Shown in pieces: positions 11,699-21,299 of a stretch of DNA of 32,218 bases; within the stretch, counting starts at the first letter, position 1, and each line of letters starts with the position of its first letter. Made by a program: the position numbers and the translations under genes. Source of the stretch: Paraglomus occultum (taxonomy: Eukaryota > Glomeromycota > Glomeromycetes > Paraglomerales > Paraglomeraceae); contig CAJVPJ010000247.1 of NCBI GenBank assembly GCA_910592205.1, forward strand, positions 1 to 32,218, written 5' to 3'. Under the pieces are notes generated by a model. That model saw only the letters and a list, made by a program, of their open reading frames with translations. It was not told the origin of the DNA and made no database searches.

Positions 11699-11890
11699 AT
11701 TAATCTAGTAAATTCAATGCATCAGCGCTGTAGAGAAAAATGGCGAACAAAATATTATATTAAAACTTTTTTAATCAATTTACTACTTATTATTATCAGC
11801 TTTAAAATGACGCATTACGCATTTTAATCGATGCAATACTTGTGAAACTAACGTAATTTTAAGAAAGTTCATTTTTTGTACACACCACTA

Positions 11891-13236
11891 TCGCGATATG
11901 CTGGTTTGTCATAAAATGCTCTACGCTGAGTTGAAAGGGTTTACAGTTGGGTAATATTGTGAATGCGATCATTTCCAAATCGAGGTGAAATTTCAATAGC
12001 CGATAGATTCAACGACTTGGTGTACATCACATGTTATTAATTATTAAATTTTATTGGTCAGTTTTTTGTTACACTGCATCGAAGTTACCACGGTAAAGGC
12101 GTCCGTTGACTTTTTATTATATCAGAAAATGCTCAATAAACAAACTTTTTGCAAGTAGAAACTTAGTGGCCACTTTAATGCTACTACTTATTACTGATAA
12201 AACTAACATTGCAATTTTCAAACTTAATAACAAAACTTACTATTTAAAATTATATTTAAGATATCTGTATATAAGAATTTCTAATTATAACGGTTCCACC
12301 GAATATGAAAATGCGTTTCTTGGAGAATTATGACTGCTCGAATATAATTCCGGAAGAAAACGTTTGTCGGGTTACGCGAAGTGTTTCAAGCTCGCCAAAG
12401 TGGCTAGGCTATGCCACCGTGCACAGTACGCTCGCCACAGTCCGGAGTGGACAAAATCTCATACTCTTAAACTCCAGCTCTCTAAAATGTGTGCTAATAA
12501 GAGACACTTTCCCACAATGTTTTAGATATCGGTCGCACTTATTTGGAAATTATCTGGCGGCGGATAATATAGAATGTTAGTCGCATTACCCGATTGCATT
12601 TATTTACTAACAAAGCGTCAATCTATCGTGATTTTATTTTTGGCAATTTACTATACAATGAACATGCATTCTTGTAATCGACTGAATGCAAAACCGAACT
12701 ATCTGTTCAACATAAAATTTATCAAAAAATTGTTCGAATGACTTATTAAAACGTTCTTATCTTTAAATAAAATGTTCGGAGTGGGCTGTTTGTTATCTAT
12801 GTTCCAACTTGCAGCCGATTAATCTATTAATAGTAAAAAAGTGCAAATTTTGTGCGACATCGAGATCGAACGGTAGGACAGATATTAATATTCCCAAAAA
12901 AGCAATTAAAAAATTATTATCGTTCAATCATTTTCGGAGACTTTTTTAAAAGGTTCTAAATATGGATTATCATTATGAAGCCTAAATGTCTTATCAACCC
13001 AAAACAAATGATTATTAATAACGATATCGATAAGACCCAGTTGATAGTGAAACCAGTTGGACCGGAACGTAAGGCAAACCGTCCAAGAAATTCGGTTTGG
13101 GTTATCGGAGTAAATTTTCTACGCGGATCTTTTTATTTAGTGATGATTTTACTAATACTAAGTCCTTCGGGTTTTGGCTGTGCTGTCAACATTGTTAACG
13201 GTTTTTATGTCACAATCGATTTTATCACATTGATCG
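11891..13236. other. Intergenic, two unexplained short ORFs
   Basis: AT-rich. Plus-strand frames at 12305-12580 (91 codons) and 12975-13265 (96 codons) are the longest. The second has a hydrophobic run (FYLVMILLILSPSGFG) but no family I recognise and no visible promoter or introns. Both could be chance. Confidence 0.3.
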
Positions 13237-13751
13237 TTACAAATGGAACTTTTCTGATTCGTTAACATTATTAACAGTTTCTATTTCATGTGATGAGTCG
13301 GAAATAACGTTCTGGGTGACGGATTCACGCAGAAGTTTCTTCTCTTTATTGCATTGCCTTATCTCATTACTAACCCTTTTCTTATATTCCGAGTCCAAGA
13401 AGGCATCTGTCTCTATATTCTCCAAAGTCTTGGAACTGGCATTAATGCATTGGTTTGTTAGAGTCAGGTATAACAACAGCTTCTTCAAGAGTAATATCGC
13501 CACTTTGCTCGCGCATGCCCGAAATCCTGTTCTAATTTCGCGACTCTAACTCTAAGTTCAGCATTCTCAGCATCAGTGTTTGTCCAATTCATCAATTTTG
13601 CTCTTTAGCTCGGCATTTTCTTCCATAGCCTGCTTTAATTTCGCATTCTCAACCTTGACATCGCATTCTCCTTTCTAAGCTCAGAAATCTCAGCCAAGAG
13701 CTTCGAATTTAATTCTTGTAACGAATTGATCTTTGATTGAGTGTCTGACAT
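13237..13751 (-). pseudogene. Coiled-coil protein gene (MSDTQSKI family), frameshifted
   Basis: Reading leftwards from the ATG at 13751, the start is MSDTQSKINSLQ followed by LLAEISELRKENA. After a one-base slip the frame continues VENAKLKQAMEENAELKSK. After another it reads AENAELRVRVAKLEQDF. The last part, in yet another frame, reads FLDSEYKKRVSNEIRQCN. The repeated EN-A-L heptads give a long coiled coil. From memory, this opening and the 'DSEYKK+VSNEIRQ' tail mark a large repeated gene family in Rhizophagus-type genomes; its function is unknown to me. At least three frameshifts and loss of the expected C-terminal region indicate a pseudogene. Confidence 0.6.
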
Positions 13752-14860
13752 TGTTTTATCTAGAAGCACATTTATTCAAAGCTTCGAATTAATAGGTAGG
13801 CAATCACTTTTGCCAAAAATCTGAAGGTTGTATATAATAATTAATATACCACGGCAAGGTAGAAACAATCAGATGGCATAACAAATCTAATCACAGTTTT
13901 GATTTTAACCTGTAACAAATTTGTAATGCTTTATATCTTTTCCCATTCCAAACCCGAACACTTGATTTATGGTAGAGCTTGACCCGAAAGGTCTAGATTT
14001 TGAACAGCAAATTGCAGTAAAAAGACATATTATTTGATAAAGCAAAACTAAATGCAATAATTACGGCAGAGATATGTTTATCGTCAGAGGACATATTACA
14101 TACTCAACACAAATCCGGGAAGAAGTTGTAAAGGAATCTGTGTAGCCGAGGTACAATTAAGAATCTCTTGACAATGTGTTGACATCCAAGGTATAGACCC
14201 TTATTATATTGTAAAGGATCGATCGATATCCCTTCCTAGATAAATAATATTCAATTAGCACAGGGCAAACAACAGCAAAATACTCATTATTATTGGTTTA
14301 CTTCCCTCGGCTCCTCCCCTCATCCATAGATTCATCTTTCGGTCAACATCTAAGGTCGTATCGCTTTCGGACCTTATAATGAAATTAGGTGTTACTTCCG
14401 GGCGCAGAGTGATTATTAATAATAAATAGGCCAGTAATTACAAATCAAGCCACAACAAGCTAATCCGCCTTAACTCTCTTATTTCCACCCTCTATTTCCT
14501 CGGGGTTTCGTACCTCTAATAACCAAGCAATATGACCGAGGACCCTTTCCATCATAGCTTCCATATCCTCATTTCATATACAACGACCAGCGGTTTCGAT
14601 AGTTTAAATCTCGACCTTTCTTGATCATCAAGCGAACAGTCTAAAAAATACAATTCCTTCGCATCTCCGACAATTCCGAACATCTCACCCACACACCCTC
14701 TTCATCCATCTCCGCTAGCCGGTTCGACGTAAGTCTAGCGCAAAGTCGCCAGACCATGTCCATTTGACCCTGAGATTTTTTTTTCTGGCGACGCGATGTA
14801 AGATCGACGTAAAAAATATCACTAGTACTACAATATCACATGGGCAAGCATGGATCCTGT
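13752..14860. other. Intergenic, nothing recognised
   Basis: No open frame of note on either strand. The stretch 14290-14740 is locally pyrimidine-rich on the plus strand but shows no clear repeat. Confidence 0.4.
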
Positions 14861-14868
14861 TATCCGTT

Positions 14869-14937
14869 AATCCGAACCTGTTAATCCGACCGAACCCGTC
14901 AATCCGACCGAACCCGTCAATCCGAAGGCTTATACTC
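14869..14937. repeat. 18-bp minisatellite (AATCCGACCGAACCCGTC)
   Basis: Two perfect 18-bp copies are preceded by a shortened 14-bp variant (AATCCGAACCTGTT) and followed by a partial copy. Lies about 250 bp upstream of the P450 start codon. Confidence 0.75.
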
Positions 14938-15127
14938 GTTGTTAGCTAAATACGTCAAATTTATGCACATGATGCATTAAAATTAAGGGTTACACAAACT
15001 TAATTCTTATGCTGTATACGAACGACTATAATTACTATATTGTATTGAGTTATTAACGAACGAATCAATGACTTTGATGACTCATCGCATTTGCATCAAC
15101 AATGATGGAAAACCGCGGGAGGAATTG

Positions 15128-15137
15128 TATATATATA
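15128..15137 (+). promoter_or_regulatory. Possible TATA element of the P450 gene
   Basis: TATATATATA lies 47 bp upstream of the P450 ATG. The position would give a very short 5' UTR, and the sequence is also simply AT-rich, so the call is weak. Confidence 0.3.
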
Positions 15138-15183
15138 CAGCAACGACATTATATCTTGTCCGAACAATATTATTAAATCCGTC

Positions 15184-16975
15184 ATGTTATCAATTGACGT
15201 TCTTGCATTTTTCACGACTCTTACTTATACAGATGTTCTCGTTTTTTCGATCCTCGCTTTTATCTTGTACACAATCAATTTTTATGTCTTATACTTCAAC
15301 CGAGAAAACGCGCTCCCTGGCCCACTTCCTTTACCCATAGTAGGTAATCTTCTTCATTATGCCATGCATAGAGACCTGGTAGCATGGGTTGCCGTTCTCC
15401 GCAAAAAGTATGGCGATATGTGGGAGGTGTATGTGGGATCAGAGAGACACGTATGGCTATCGAGAGCCGATTTGGTGGACAAACTATTTAGTATATCAAC
15501 GAAGAGTAATTACAAATGTAGAACAAATGGAAATAGAGCAATCGACGAGATAAAAATGCTAAACCACGGAGTTTTCCTCAATAGAGATGTGGATATTTGG
15601 ACTTTCAATAGGAAGATGATGAAGCTCGTGTTAACATCCGCCGAGTTTATTGACTATGCGATTAAACGCGCGCCGAAAGTATTCGAGGAAATGGAGGGAT
15701 ATTGGGCAGAATTGGGATACGTAGGCAGCGACGACAAAATATTTAATCTTCCAGACTGGTTCCACGCATTATCTCTAGACAGCATAGTATACTTATCTAC
15801 CGGTAAGAACGGTTGCGGTCTTGCATCCCTCCTCCTCTCTAGCTCCCCTAATTCCGTAGTACCTTATTCTACCGAAACTTTGAATGAGGCCAAGGAACTC
15901 CGCAATTCATGGTCGATGTTTTTTGACACCGTGCGCACGGCTATATTTGTGCCCGACTTTATCAGATTGGGCACTCCGCATGGATTGATACAAAGAAGGA
16001 AGTTTCTGAAAAATTTCCACTGGTTGAACAATAACCTGCTGACGATGATTAGAGAAAAGAGAGCCGAGATTGAAAACTACTATAACAATGATGGACTAAA
16101 AGGCGACTACAATATGCTGAAATTGTTGTTGACTGCGAATACCTCTCGTGGACCTAGCGTGAATAGAGGATCAGATGAAATAGACAGAGCCATGACTGAC
16201 GATGAGATTAGAGGGCTATTGTTGGAAGTGCTTACTGCGGCTATAGAAACTGTATGTTACATATGATCCTTATGTGTAAAGATAGCAAATGAATAATACT
16301 AACCGCTGATTTCTATCAATCTATAGTCTGCCAGTCTTATGTGTTTTGTCGTATACTTGGTCGGTCAGAACCCAGAAGTAAAGAAAAAAATACAGGAGGA
16401 GGTCGATCCACTGTTCAGAGATGATCCGACACGAAAATTGCAACTTGATGACCTGAATAATCTTCCCTATATCGAAGCTGTCATAAAAGAAGCCTCGCGT
16501 CTTTTGCCTCCTGGGCCCATTAACTACAGAGTTGCATCGCATGAGGACGACATTGGTGGATATAGATGGAAGGTAATTTCAAATAGCACCGTGTTTGTCA
16601 GTAACAGTTAATTTACCTCTGATTATCTTGTCGTTATTTTACTTCATTTAGGCAGGAACGCAGTTTATGATAGACGTGGTTGGTATTCAAACCCACTCTG
16701 CGCACTGGTCTTGTCCTGAAAAATTCATTCCTGAGCGGTTTCTTTCTCAATCTAAAGACATTGTTAAAAATTCTATTCAAACATTTGGAGGAGGACTGCG
16801 TATATGTCCGGGCAGACAGTACGCAATGTTCTTAATGAAAATTGTTCTAGCTTCATTATATAATAGATATGACATAGAGTTGGCTAATGAAAATGAGAAA
16901 CCGGCGACTACATATAAGGTTACGCTTTACTGTCAAGGATTGAAGGTTAAGATGAGGAGACGGAACATCGTTTGA
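15184..16975 (+). CDS. Cytochrome P450 monooxygenase
   Basis: Haem-thiolate monooxygenase, probably anchored in the ER and fed by NADPH-P450 reductase; substrate unknown. Exons 15184-16251, 16327-16572 and 16652-16975 give 545 residues, normal for a fungal microsomal P450. Visible in order: a membrane anchor at about residues 16-38 (LVFSILAFILYTINFYVLYF), the proline hinge LPGPLPLPIVGNL, the C-helix WTFNR (W-x3-R), the I-helix LTAAIETSAS across the first intron, ExxR (E411, R414), PERF (465-468) and the haem loop FGGGLRICPGR with Cys490 as ligand. The I-helix has A-A-I-E-T where A/G-G-x-D/E-T is usual, but acid and Thr are kept. All catalytic landmarks are present, so the gene looks functional. 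I cannot assign a CYP family. Confidence 0.95.
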
Positions 16976-17022
16976 GAGTCAACACAGCACATTGCACTAT
17001 TCATACATTGCCGTAATTAAAT

Positions 17023-17028
17023 AATAAA
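17023..17028 (+). terminator. Probable poly(A) signal of the P450 gene
   Basis: AATAAA lies 48 bp after the P450 stop codon. Confidence 0.45.
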
Positions 17029-17974
17029 CGATAAGCTCACGCTTTTAGCTATTAGTAACTCCTGTTCAATTTCCCGTAAAGTTTTTACATGAAGCATAGA
17101 AATGCCACTTTCCGATAACCGTATGCAAAATTCTAAAGTCTTTCCGACTATCTGCGTAAACTACGCATTATCGTAAGAAAACTAAAGAATATCCGCTAAA
17201 AACTGACGCATAAATGACACCTTTGTTTTTCGCAACAGTGTATTCAGAAAGACGCAGAAAAGCTATCCGTCAATAAACTCCTTATCCTGCTGCTCGCACG
17301 AAAAGTGTAAGAACTGCTCGTTTATTAGAAAGGAAGATTAAAATATGATTGTGTAATCAAAGTAAAATTTTTGCATAATGCGGGTATATTAATATCCCAG
17401 GATCTTAATTAAAAAAGCATAATAATAACAAATTGATTTATCATTATTGTAAATTAGGTCTATTCGATTATCCCGCAATGTCTGATGTAGAAAAGCAAAT
17501 TCTTAGTACAATGAAACTATTTACATAGAAAGATCCACATGTTTAAAGTGAATGATACCAAATTCTCTAAGTGAAAAACATGGAAGCATAATAATAAACC
17601 AACCAAGATACATAAAATGACTCACAATACGTAATAAAGGTAAGAAGCGGTCGCAAAAACTTTAAAATAAACTTGATGAAAAATGTATGTCAGACATATT
17701 TTACCAAGAAAGATAATCTTTCAGTACTAAAACTATATAAATTAGACTACTCAACGACCCGTCATAATGAGTTTGTGGTTAATGTACTCGATTTGTGTTC
17801 ACAAAATTATCGAGTCGAATTACCTGGCGCTTTTATTTAGCTGTGCTTCAAAGCCGTTGAAGAAAATCTCAGTTGATATATGTATGATTAAGACCGGTTG
17901 AAAAAACTGCATTTTGGACCTGCACTATCATTGTAAAACATAAATATATCTAATTTCTCTCGCGTACGATAAAT
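17029..17974. other. Intergenic, nothing recognised
   Basis: AT-rich with dense stops on both strands. No repeat or gene recognised. Confidence 0.4.
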
Positions 17975-18457
17975 CTATGTTCGAAAAATCAAAGAGAGAC
18001 GAATCGGCTGATATAGTTGAGATCGGACTTTGCGCGCAAGCAAGACTTGCACATAAAGTGTTAATAACTCAAATACAGGATCGAAAAAACATCTGTAAGT
18101 AATTGAGGAGCACATTGTAATCGAGGCTTCAAAAATTGCAGTCAAAGTATCAGAGTAACTATTAAAATTGAAAGATGGAGGAAAGATAAATAGAGTGTGT
18201 AAGACTATTGTTGTACTTATGACAGAATTAGAGAAAATGATAAAAAGTAACACCGAATCAGTTGCATAGAGAAAAAGTAAACCAATTAATCTTAGAAGTC
18301 TAGTATTATTGATGATAATCCGGGAAAGGGAACATTTGTTTAAAATACCGGCATGCGCATTCTTGTTTTTAGGCATCACTAAATCAACATTAACCATAAT
18401 AATAAGCATTTTAAACTCGCATGCAATACGAAAAATAGCGTATAAATTATTCTGCAA
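17975..18457 (-). CDS. Hydrophobic 160-codon ORF, possible membrane-protein fragment
   Basis: I do not recognise this frame. It has hydrophobic runs at about residues 54-75 (LLRLIGLLFLYATDSVLLFI) and 80-92, then ASITMCSSITYRCFFDPVFE. The last part faintly recalls the seventh helix of fungal glucose/cAMP-type receptors, where a D-P motif is followed by a cytoplasmic tail. No splice sites, upstream exons or promoter could be tied to it, and the AT-rich composition alone can give such residues. It may be a receptor fragment or chance. Confidence 0.2.
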   Translation of the reverse strand: MQNNLYAIFRIACEFKMLIIMVNVDLVMPKNKNAHAGILNKCSLSRIIINNTRLLRLIGLLFLYATDSVLLFIIFSNSVISTTIVLHTLFIFPPSFNFNSYSDTLTAIFEASITMCSSITYRCFFDPVFELLTLYVQVLLARKVRSQLYQPIRLSLIFRT

Positions 18458-18571
18458 TCATAAGTCTCAACGATTACGACCGCTCTTTGCGTAATGCGCA
18501 GCGCATTTCATATGCGTCCCTCCCGTGCGTGTTACTGTAATAGTAATTGAACTTCGCCAGCAAAGTATTCA

Positions 18572-18759
18572 ATGAGCCCGACAACAGTATGACAGTCTCT
18601 AATATTGTACCACTCATAAGGATAAACAAGTGTAAATCAGGTCAATTCATTCAAAGGACAAATCATAGATTTACAACCAATCCATCATCCCAATCTTCTT
18701 TCTCTCCGGTTCTCCACCCAACAAAAAGCCATGGAAATAACCGACCACAGCAAACATAA
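18572..18759 (+). promoter_or_regulatory. Two upstream ORFs ahead of the bZIP start
   Basis: uORF1 (ATG at 18572, TGA at 18590-18592) has six codons. Its stop overlaps the start of uORF2 as ATGA at 18589-18592. uORF2 (56 codons) ends at 18759, 29 bases inside the bZIP gene and in a different frame. A short uORF followed by a uORF that overlaps the main start out of frame is the ATF4-type layout for stress-induced translation. It matters only if transcription starts upstream of 18572, which I cannot see. Confidence 0.35.
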
Positions 18760-19444
18760 AAATCATTCTTACCCTCAACCTTTGGCCATACACACCATAA
18801 TAGACTCACAAACCACCCACACAACTAGGAAAGTAGTTTCCACCACTCACGCAATTACTTCGTTGCAGGCTACTTCACTCACGCAACCAACACTCCATAA
18901 CAACACCACTACCGCAACCTCAACCTCAACCTCAACCTCAACCTCAACCTCAACTTCTGCCTTAGTAGTATACTCCCCACCTCACAAGAGAAGCAAAAGA
19001 AGACAAGACTCCCCTAACGCCATTTTAAAGCCACTTCTACCTCGCTTACCCGCACCAGTTGTAGCTGCCAAAGCACGCCTCCCGACGCCACCCGGACGCT
19101 TTCCAACACCAAAGACGCCGGTTATAACCCCCGAAGTCTTTTCTTCTCCGAATTCGCCCGAAACGCAAACTGATTTAATGCCCATGCTTCTCCAAGCAGC
19201 AGCTCAAGCCGCAGTGAGAGACAAACGACAAGAGCGTATGGTTAAAAACCGTGCTGCTGCGTACGAATCTCGGAAAAGAAAACGAGAAGAAGCTGAGAGG
19301 CTTATGAAAGAAAACAAAGACTTAGAAGCTAGAGTTAATGAGCTCGAACGTACTTTGACTGAAATAACTAGAGAAAGGGATGTCGCTTTTCGTGAGAATC
19401 ACCGTCTGAAGCTCCGTCTAGAGAAAGAGCGAGCTGGTGACTGA
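18731..19444 (+). CDS. bZIP transcription factor
   Basis: Sequence-specific activator or repressor acting as a dimer in the nucleus. An intronless frame of 237 residues starts in a good context (GCCATGG). The N-terminal half is Thr/Ser/His-rich and includes seven Thr-Ser pairs encoded by a hexamer repeat. A Pro-rich middle (RLPTPPGRFPTPKTP) follows. The bZIP is C-terminal: the basic region from about residue 166, NRAAAYESRKRKR, fits N-x2-A-A-x2-S-R with Asn173. A zipper then has Leu or Ile at heptad spacing from Leu191 (LMKENKDL, VNEL, TLTEI, HRL), and the protein ends soon after. The N-R-A-A-A core and the PTPKT segment resemble HAC1/HacA, the unfolded-protein-response regulators. I saw no clear Ire1-type CNG|CNG intron, so the subfamily is open. 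Probably functional. Confidence 0.92.
   Translation: MEITDHSKHKNHSYPQPLAIHTIIDSQTTHTTRKVVSTTHAITSLQATSLTQPTLHNNTTTATSTSTSTSTSTSTSALVVYSPPHKRSKRRQDSPNAILKPLLPRLPAPVVAAKARLPTPPGRFPTPKTPVITPEVFSSPNSPETQTDLMPMLLQAAAQAAVRDKRQERMVKNRAAAYESRKRKREEAERLMKENKDLEARVNELERTLTEITRERDVAFRENHRLKLRLEKERAGD
18917..18952 (+). repeat. Coding hexanucleotide microsatellite (ACCTCA)6
   Basis: Six perfect ACCTCA units plus a mutated seventh (ACTTCT) lie in frame in the bZIP gene and encode a Thr-Ser run. The hexamer keeps the frame when it expands or shrinks. Confidence 0.9.
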
Positions 19445-21299
19445 AGTAAAGCGAGGATTTTGTTTACTGAAAGAAAATTTATGTTTCGCCAGAAATGGGT
19501 GGATCTTCCAAGTGGCTTCGCAACCTTGGTGTCATCCTGTTCCCTCGAGTATAAGGCAACGTTGTTTCATAGCAGTATCGTTACTTCGTCAAGTAAGACG
19601 TTAGCAAATGCTCCACCATAACATGTTCTTGATTACCGCAAGGGTTATGGTCTGCCAATTTAGGGCTGTGATGTCAATGACAATCTATTTCTCCTTCGGT
19701 CTCGGATGCTCAGACTAGGGCTGTATTTCCTAGAGGATTAATGGTTTGTCTTAGAATTTGCTACCACGAAAAAAAAGCCAAAGTGACCGCAGAAAATTTT
19801 CAGTGAGTAAAACTGCTACATATCTTAAACGAGTCAATTAATAACAGTAATGGTTTTAAGGCAAAGTCAGTGAAAGGGCAAATTAAACATTAATTATTTA
19901 CAATTGAGCATAATTTCTCGCAATTGTAATGTTTAGTTGAGAAGTTTTATGACGTAGAATTTATCCTAATTCAATTTTTGCTGTATGCGCAGGAAGGCAT
20001 GACTTTTACCATTTGTATGCTAGGGTTGATATTTTGTTCGATTGCTCCCAAGCATACTATTGATTCTTGTGAGTTTGGGCAAACATTAGTTGCGTCTAAT
20101 AAAGAACACGAAACCATTAAATTCAAGCTTTTTTGTGTGAAAACGACTGTTTTGACCCCAATTGTTGAACAATCAAATCAATAACACTGCAAATGATACT
20201 TTGACAACGTTCTTCTTCCTTTGCGATAGAAAGACACTGTACACACGGTTCTAAAAGATCTGCCTAACAAGTTTCAAAGTTGGGCAATGTTGGGAAAAGG
20301 CGTTTTATCGAAATTATGTTGCGTGTTGCCCGTTTTGTCTGTCACAATCTAGAGACATGAATTGCCGATTCTAATTAAGAATTAATATCAAATAATACAT
20401 TCGCAGTTATTGAGCCTCAGCTCCTAAAAGTAATTTTAACCTCCTCCATGTTTGCCTCGAACTAAACTAAAGTCCGAACTAAGTTAACTTTGGTGCTACC
20501 ACATATGACGTCATCATAACTTTATAAATTGTTTAATACTAACATTAATATTAATGTTAGCGCTTCCACCAATTAGATATTACAACATTATCTAAGATCA
20601 ACAAAACCCGCCAAATCTCGTGTGACACTAATGCCTCGAGCATCAAAACTCATGATATGCAATGTCTTATGCATAGACAGGATGGTCTATAATGCACGAG
20701 CTTTAAGTACTTTGATTATCAGACGATAAAGAACTCTTCCTAAGCAGTTGATTGACGTTGCTATTTATTGCCCATCGTGTCGCATGCACTCGCATAAATA
20801 GCATAACCGAATGTACAAGCCATTTACATTCACATAAATTGTACCTTAGAATGATCACCGAATATATGATGATGGAGAAAAATGGTTCATATTGTCCTTG
20901 ATTTAATCCTTACTCTTGTTGTCCACAAGATACTTCGGTAGGAAGCATTACTCTCGGGACATCCAAACGTTTGATAAAGAATTTTTCGTAAAGTTGACTA
21001 AATTTATATCAGTATGTATATAGGTGATGTTATGAAGAAACTTTGATGTTGAAGGCATATATGTGATTACATGTAGAATATAGCTGTGAAAAGGGACAAA
21101 AAATAACGGAGACACGTCAAATCGAAACGTGAAGATGGTGATAATGAAACGCTTATCGGATGAATACTGAAGACAGCAAAATAGTTATAATGAAACGTGT
21201 GTGTGGTTACTATCTACCGGTGGATAGCGGATGTAATGAATAAGAACGCGATGAACAAAGGATGTACGATATGGGTAGTAGAGTCACAGAGATATATCA
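19445..21299. other. Intergenic between bZIP and TFDP; palindrome and CRE
   Basis: About 1.85 kb, presumably holding the 3' UTRs of two convergent genes. A 68-codon plus frame at 19978-20184 shows no domain. The notable items are the CRE-like site and palindrome annotated separately. I see no further gene. Confidence 0.4.
20506..20560. promoter_or_regulatory. CRE (TGACGTCA) next to a 22-bp perfect palindrome
   Basis: TGACGTCA at 20506-20513 is the full CREB/ATF bZIP site. At 20539-20560 lies a perfect palindrome with arm CTAACATTAAT. A TTTATAAATT box sits between them. Flanking TTTGGTG and CACCAAT are loosely inverted, so the cluster could instead be the body of a small MITE. No gene start is visible nearby. 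Confidence 0.35.

Larger units (their letters stand above)
10155..11780 (+). pseudogene. Tc1-like transposase, multiply frameshifted
   Basis: Cut-and-paste transposase remnant. From the ATG at 10155 the first frame (MTSSKQETQRQAILH) is lost within 20 codons. The main DNA-binding part is open from 10240 to 10572: IPISTVRRNLKKIQDTGN, then ISVRSIADKLKNIGIDVSRS, a double helix-turn-helix of the Tc3/Tc1 type. The catalytic region continues in other frames: TLFSDETSFQLF (first Asp) near 10560, GGFCIKGT, FYTEILETHLPE, QDNDPKHTS (second Asp) near 10920 and LIENLWAIVK (Glu) near 11022. This is the DDE order of Tc1. The C-terminal LVNSMHQRC appears only at about 11704, after a foreign insertion. At least four frameshifts or stops make it a pseudogene. 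Confidence 0.88.
10070..11888 (+). mobile_element. Tc1/mariner-like DNA transposon, decayed and interrupted
   Basis: The left end is TA|CAGTGGTGTGCAAAG at 10068. The right end carries the inverted version, TTTTGTACACACCAC then TA, at about 11875-11890; it is slightly mutated but recognisably the same terminus. This is the Tc1 layout: TA target site and CAGTG termini. Between them lies a broken transposase. The interval of about 1.8 kb is longer than a plain element because of a later insertion at about 11,080-11,698. Immobile by itself, since transposase and right terminus are both damaged. Confidence 0.8.

Noticed and set aside
14715-14735. GGTTCGA box suggesting a tRNA
   Set aside because: No matching acceptor, D or anticodon stems could be drawn around it.
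15068-15340. Plus-strand 90-codon ORF overlapping the P450 start
   Set aside because: Different frame from the P450; no domain, and the overlap favours the haem-protein frame.
18982-19185. Minus-strand 67-codon ORF inside the bZIP gene
   Set aside because: Shadow of the Pro-rich bZIP middle (Gly/Arg on the opposite strand).
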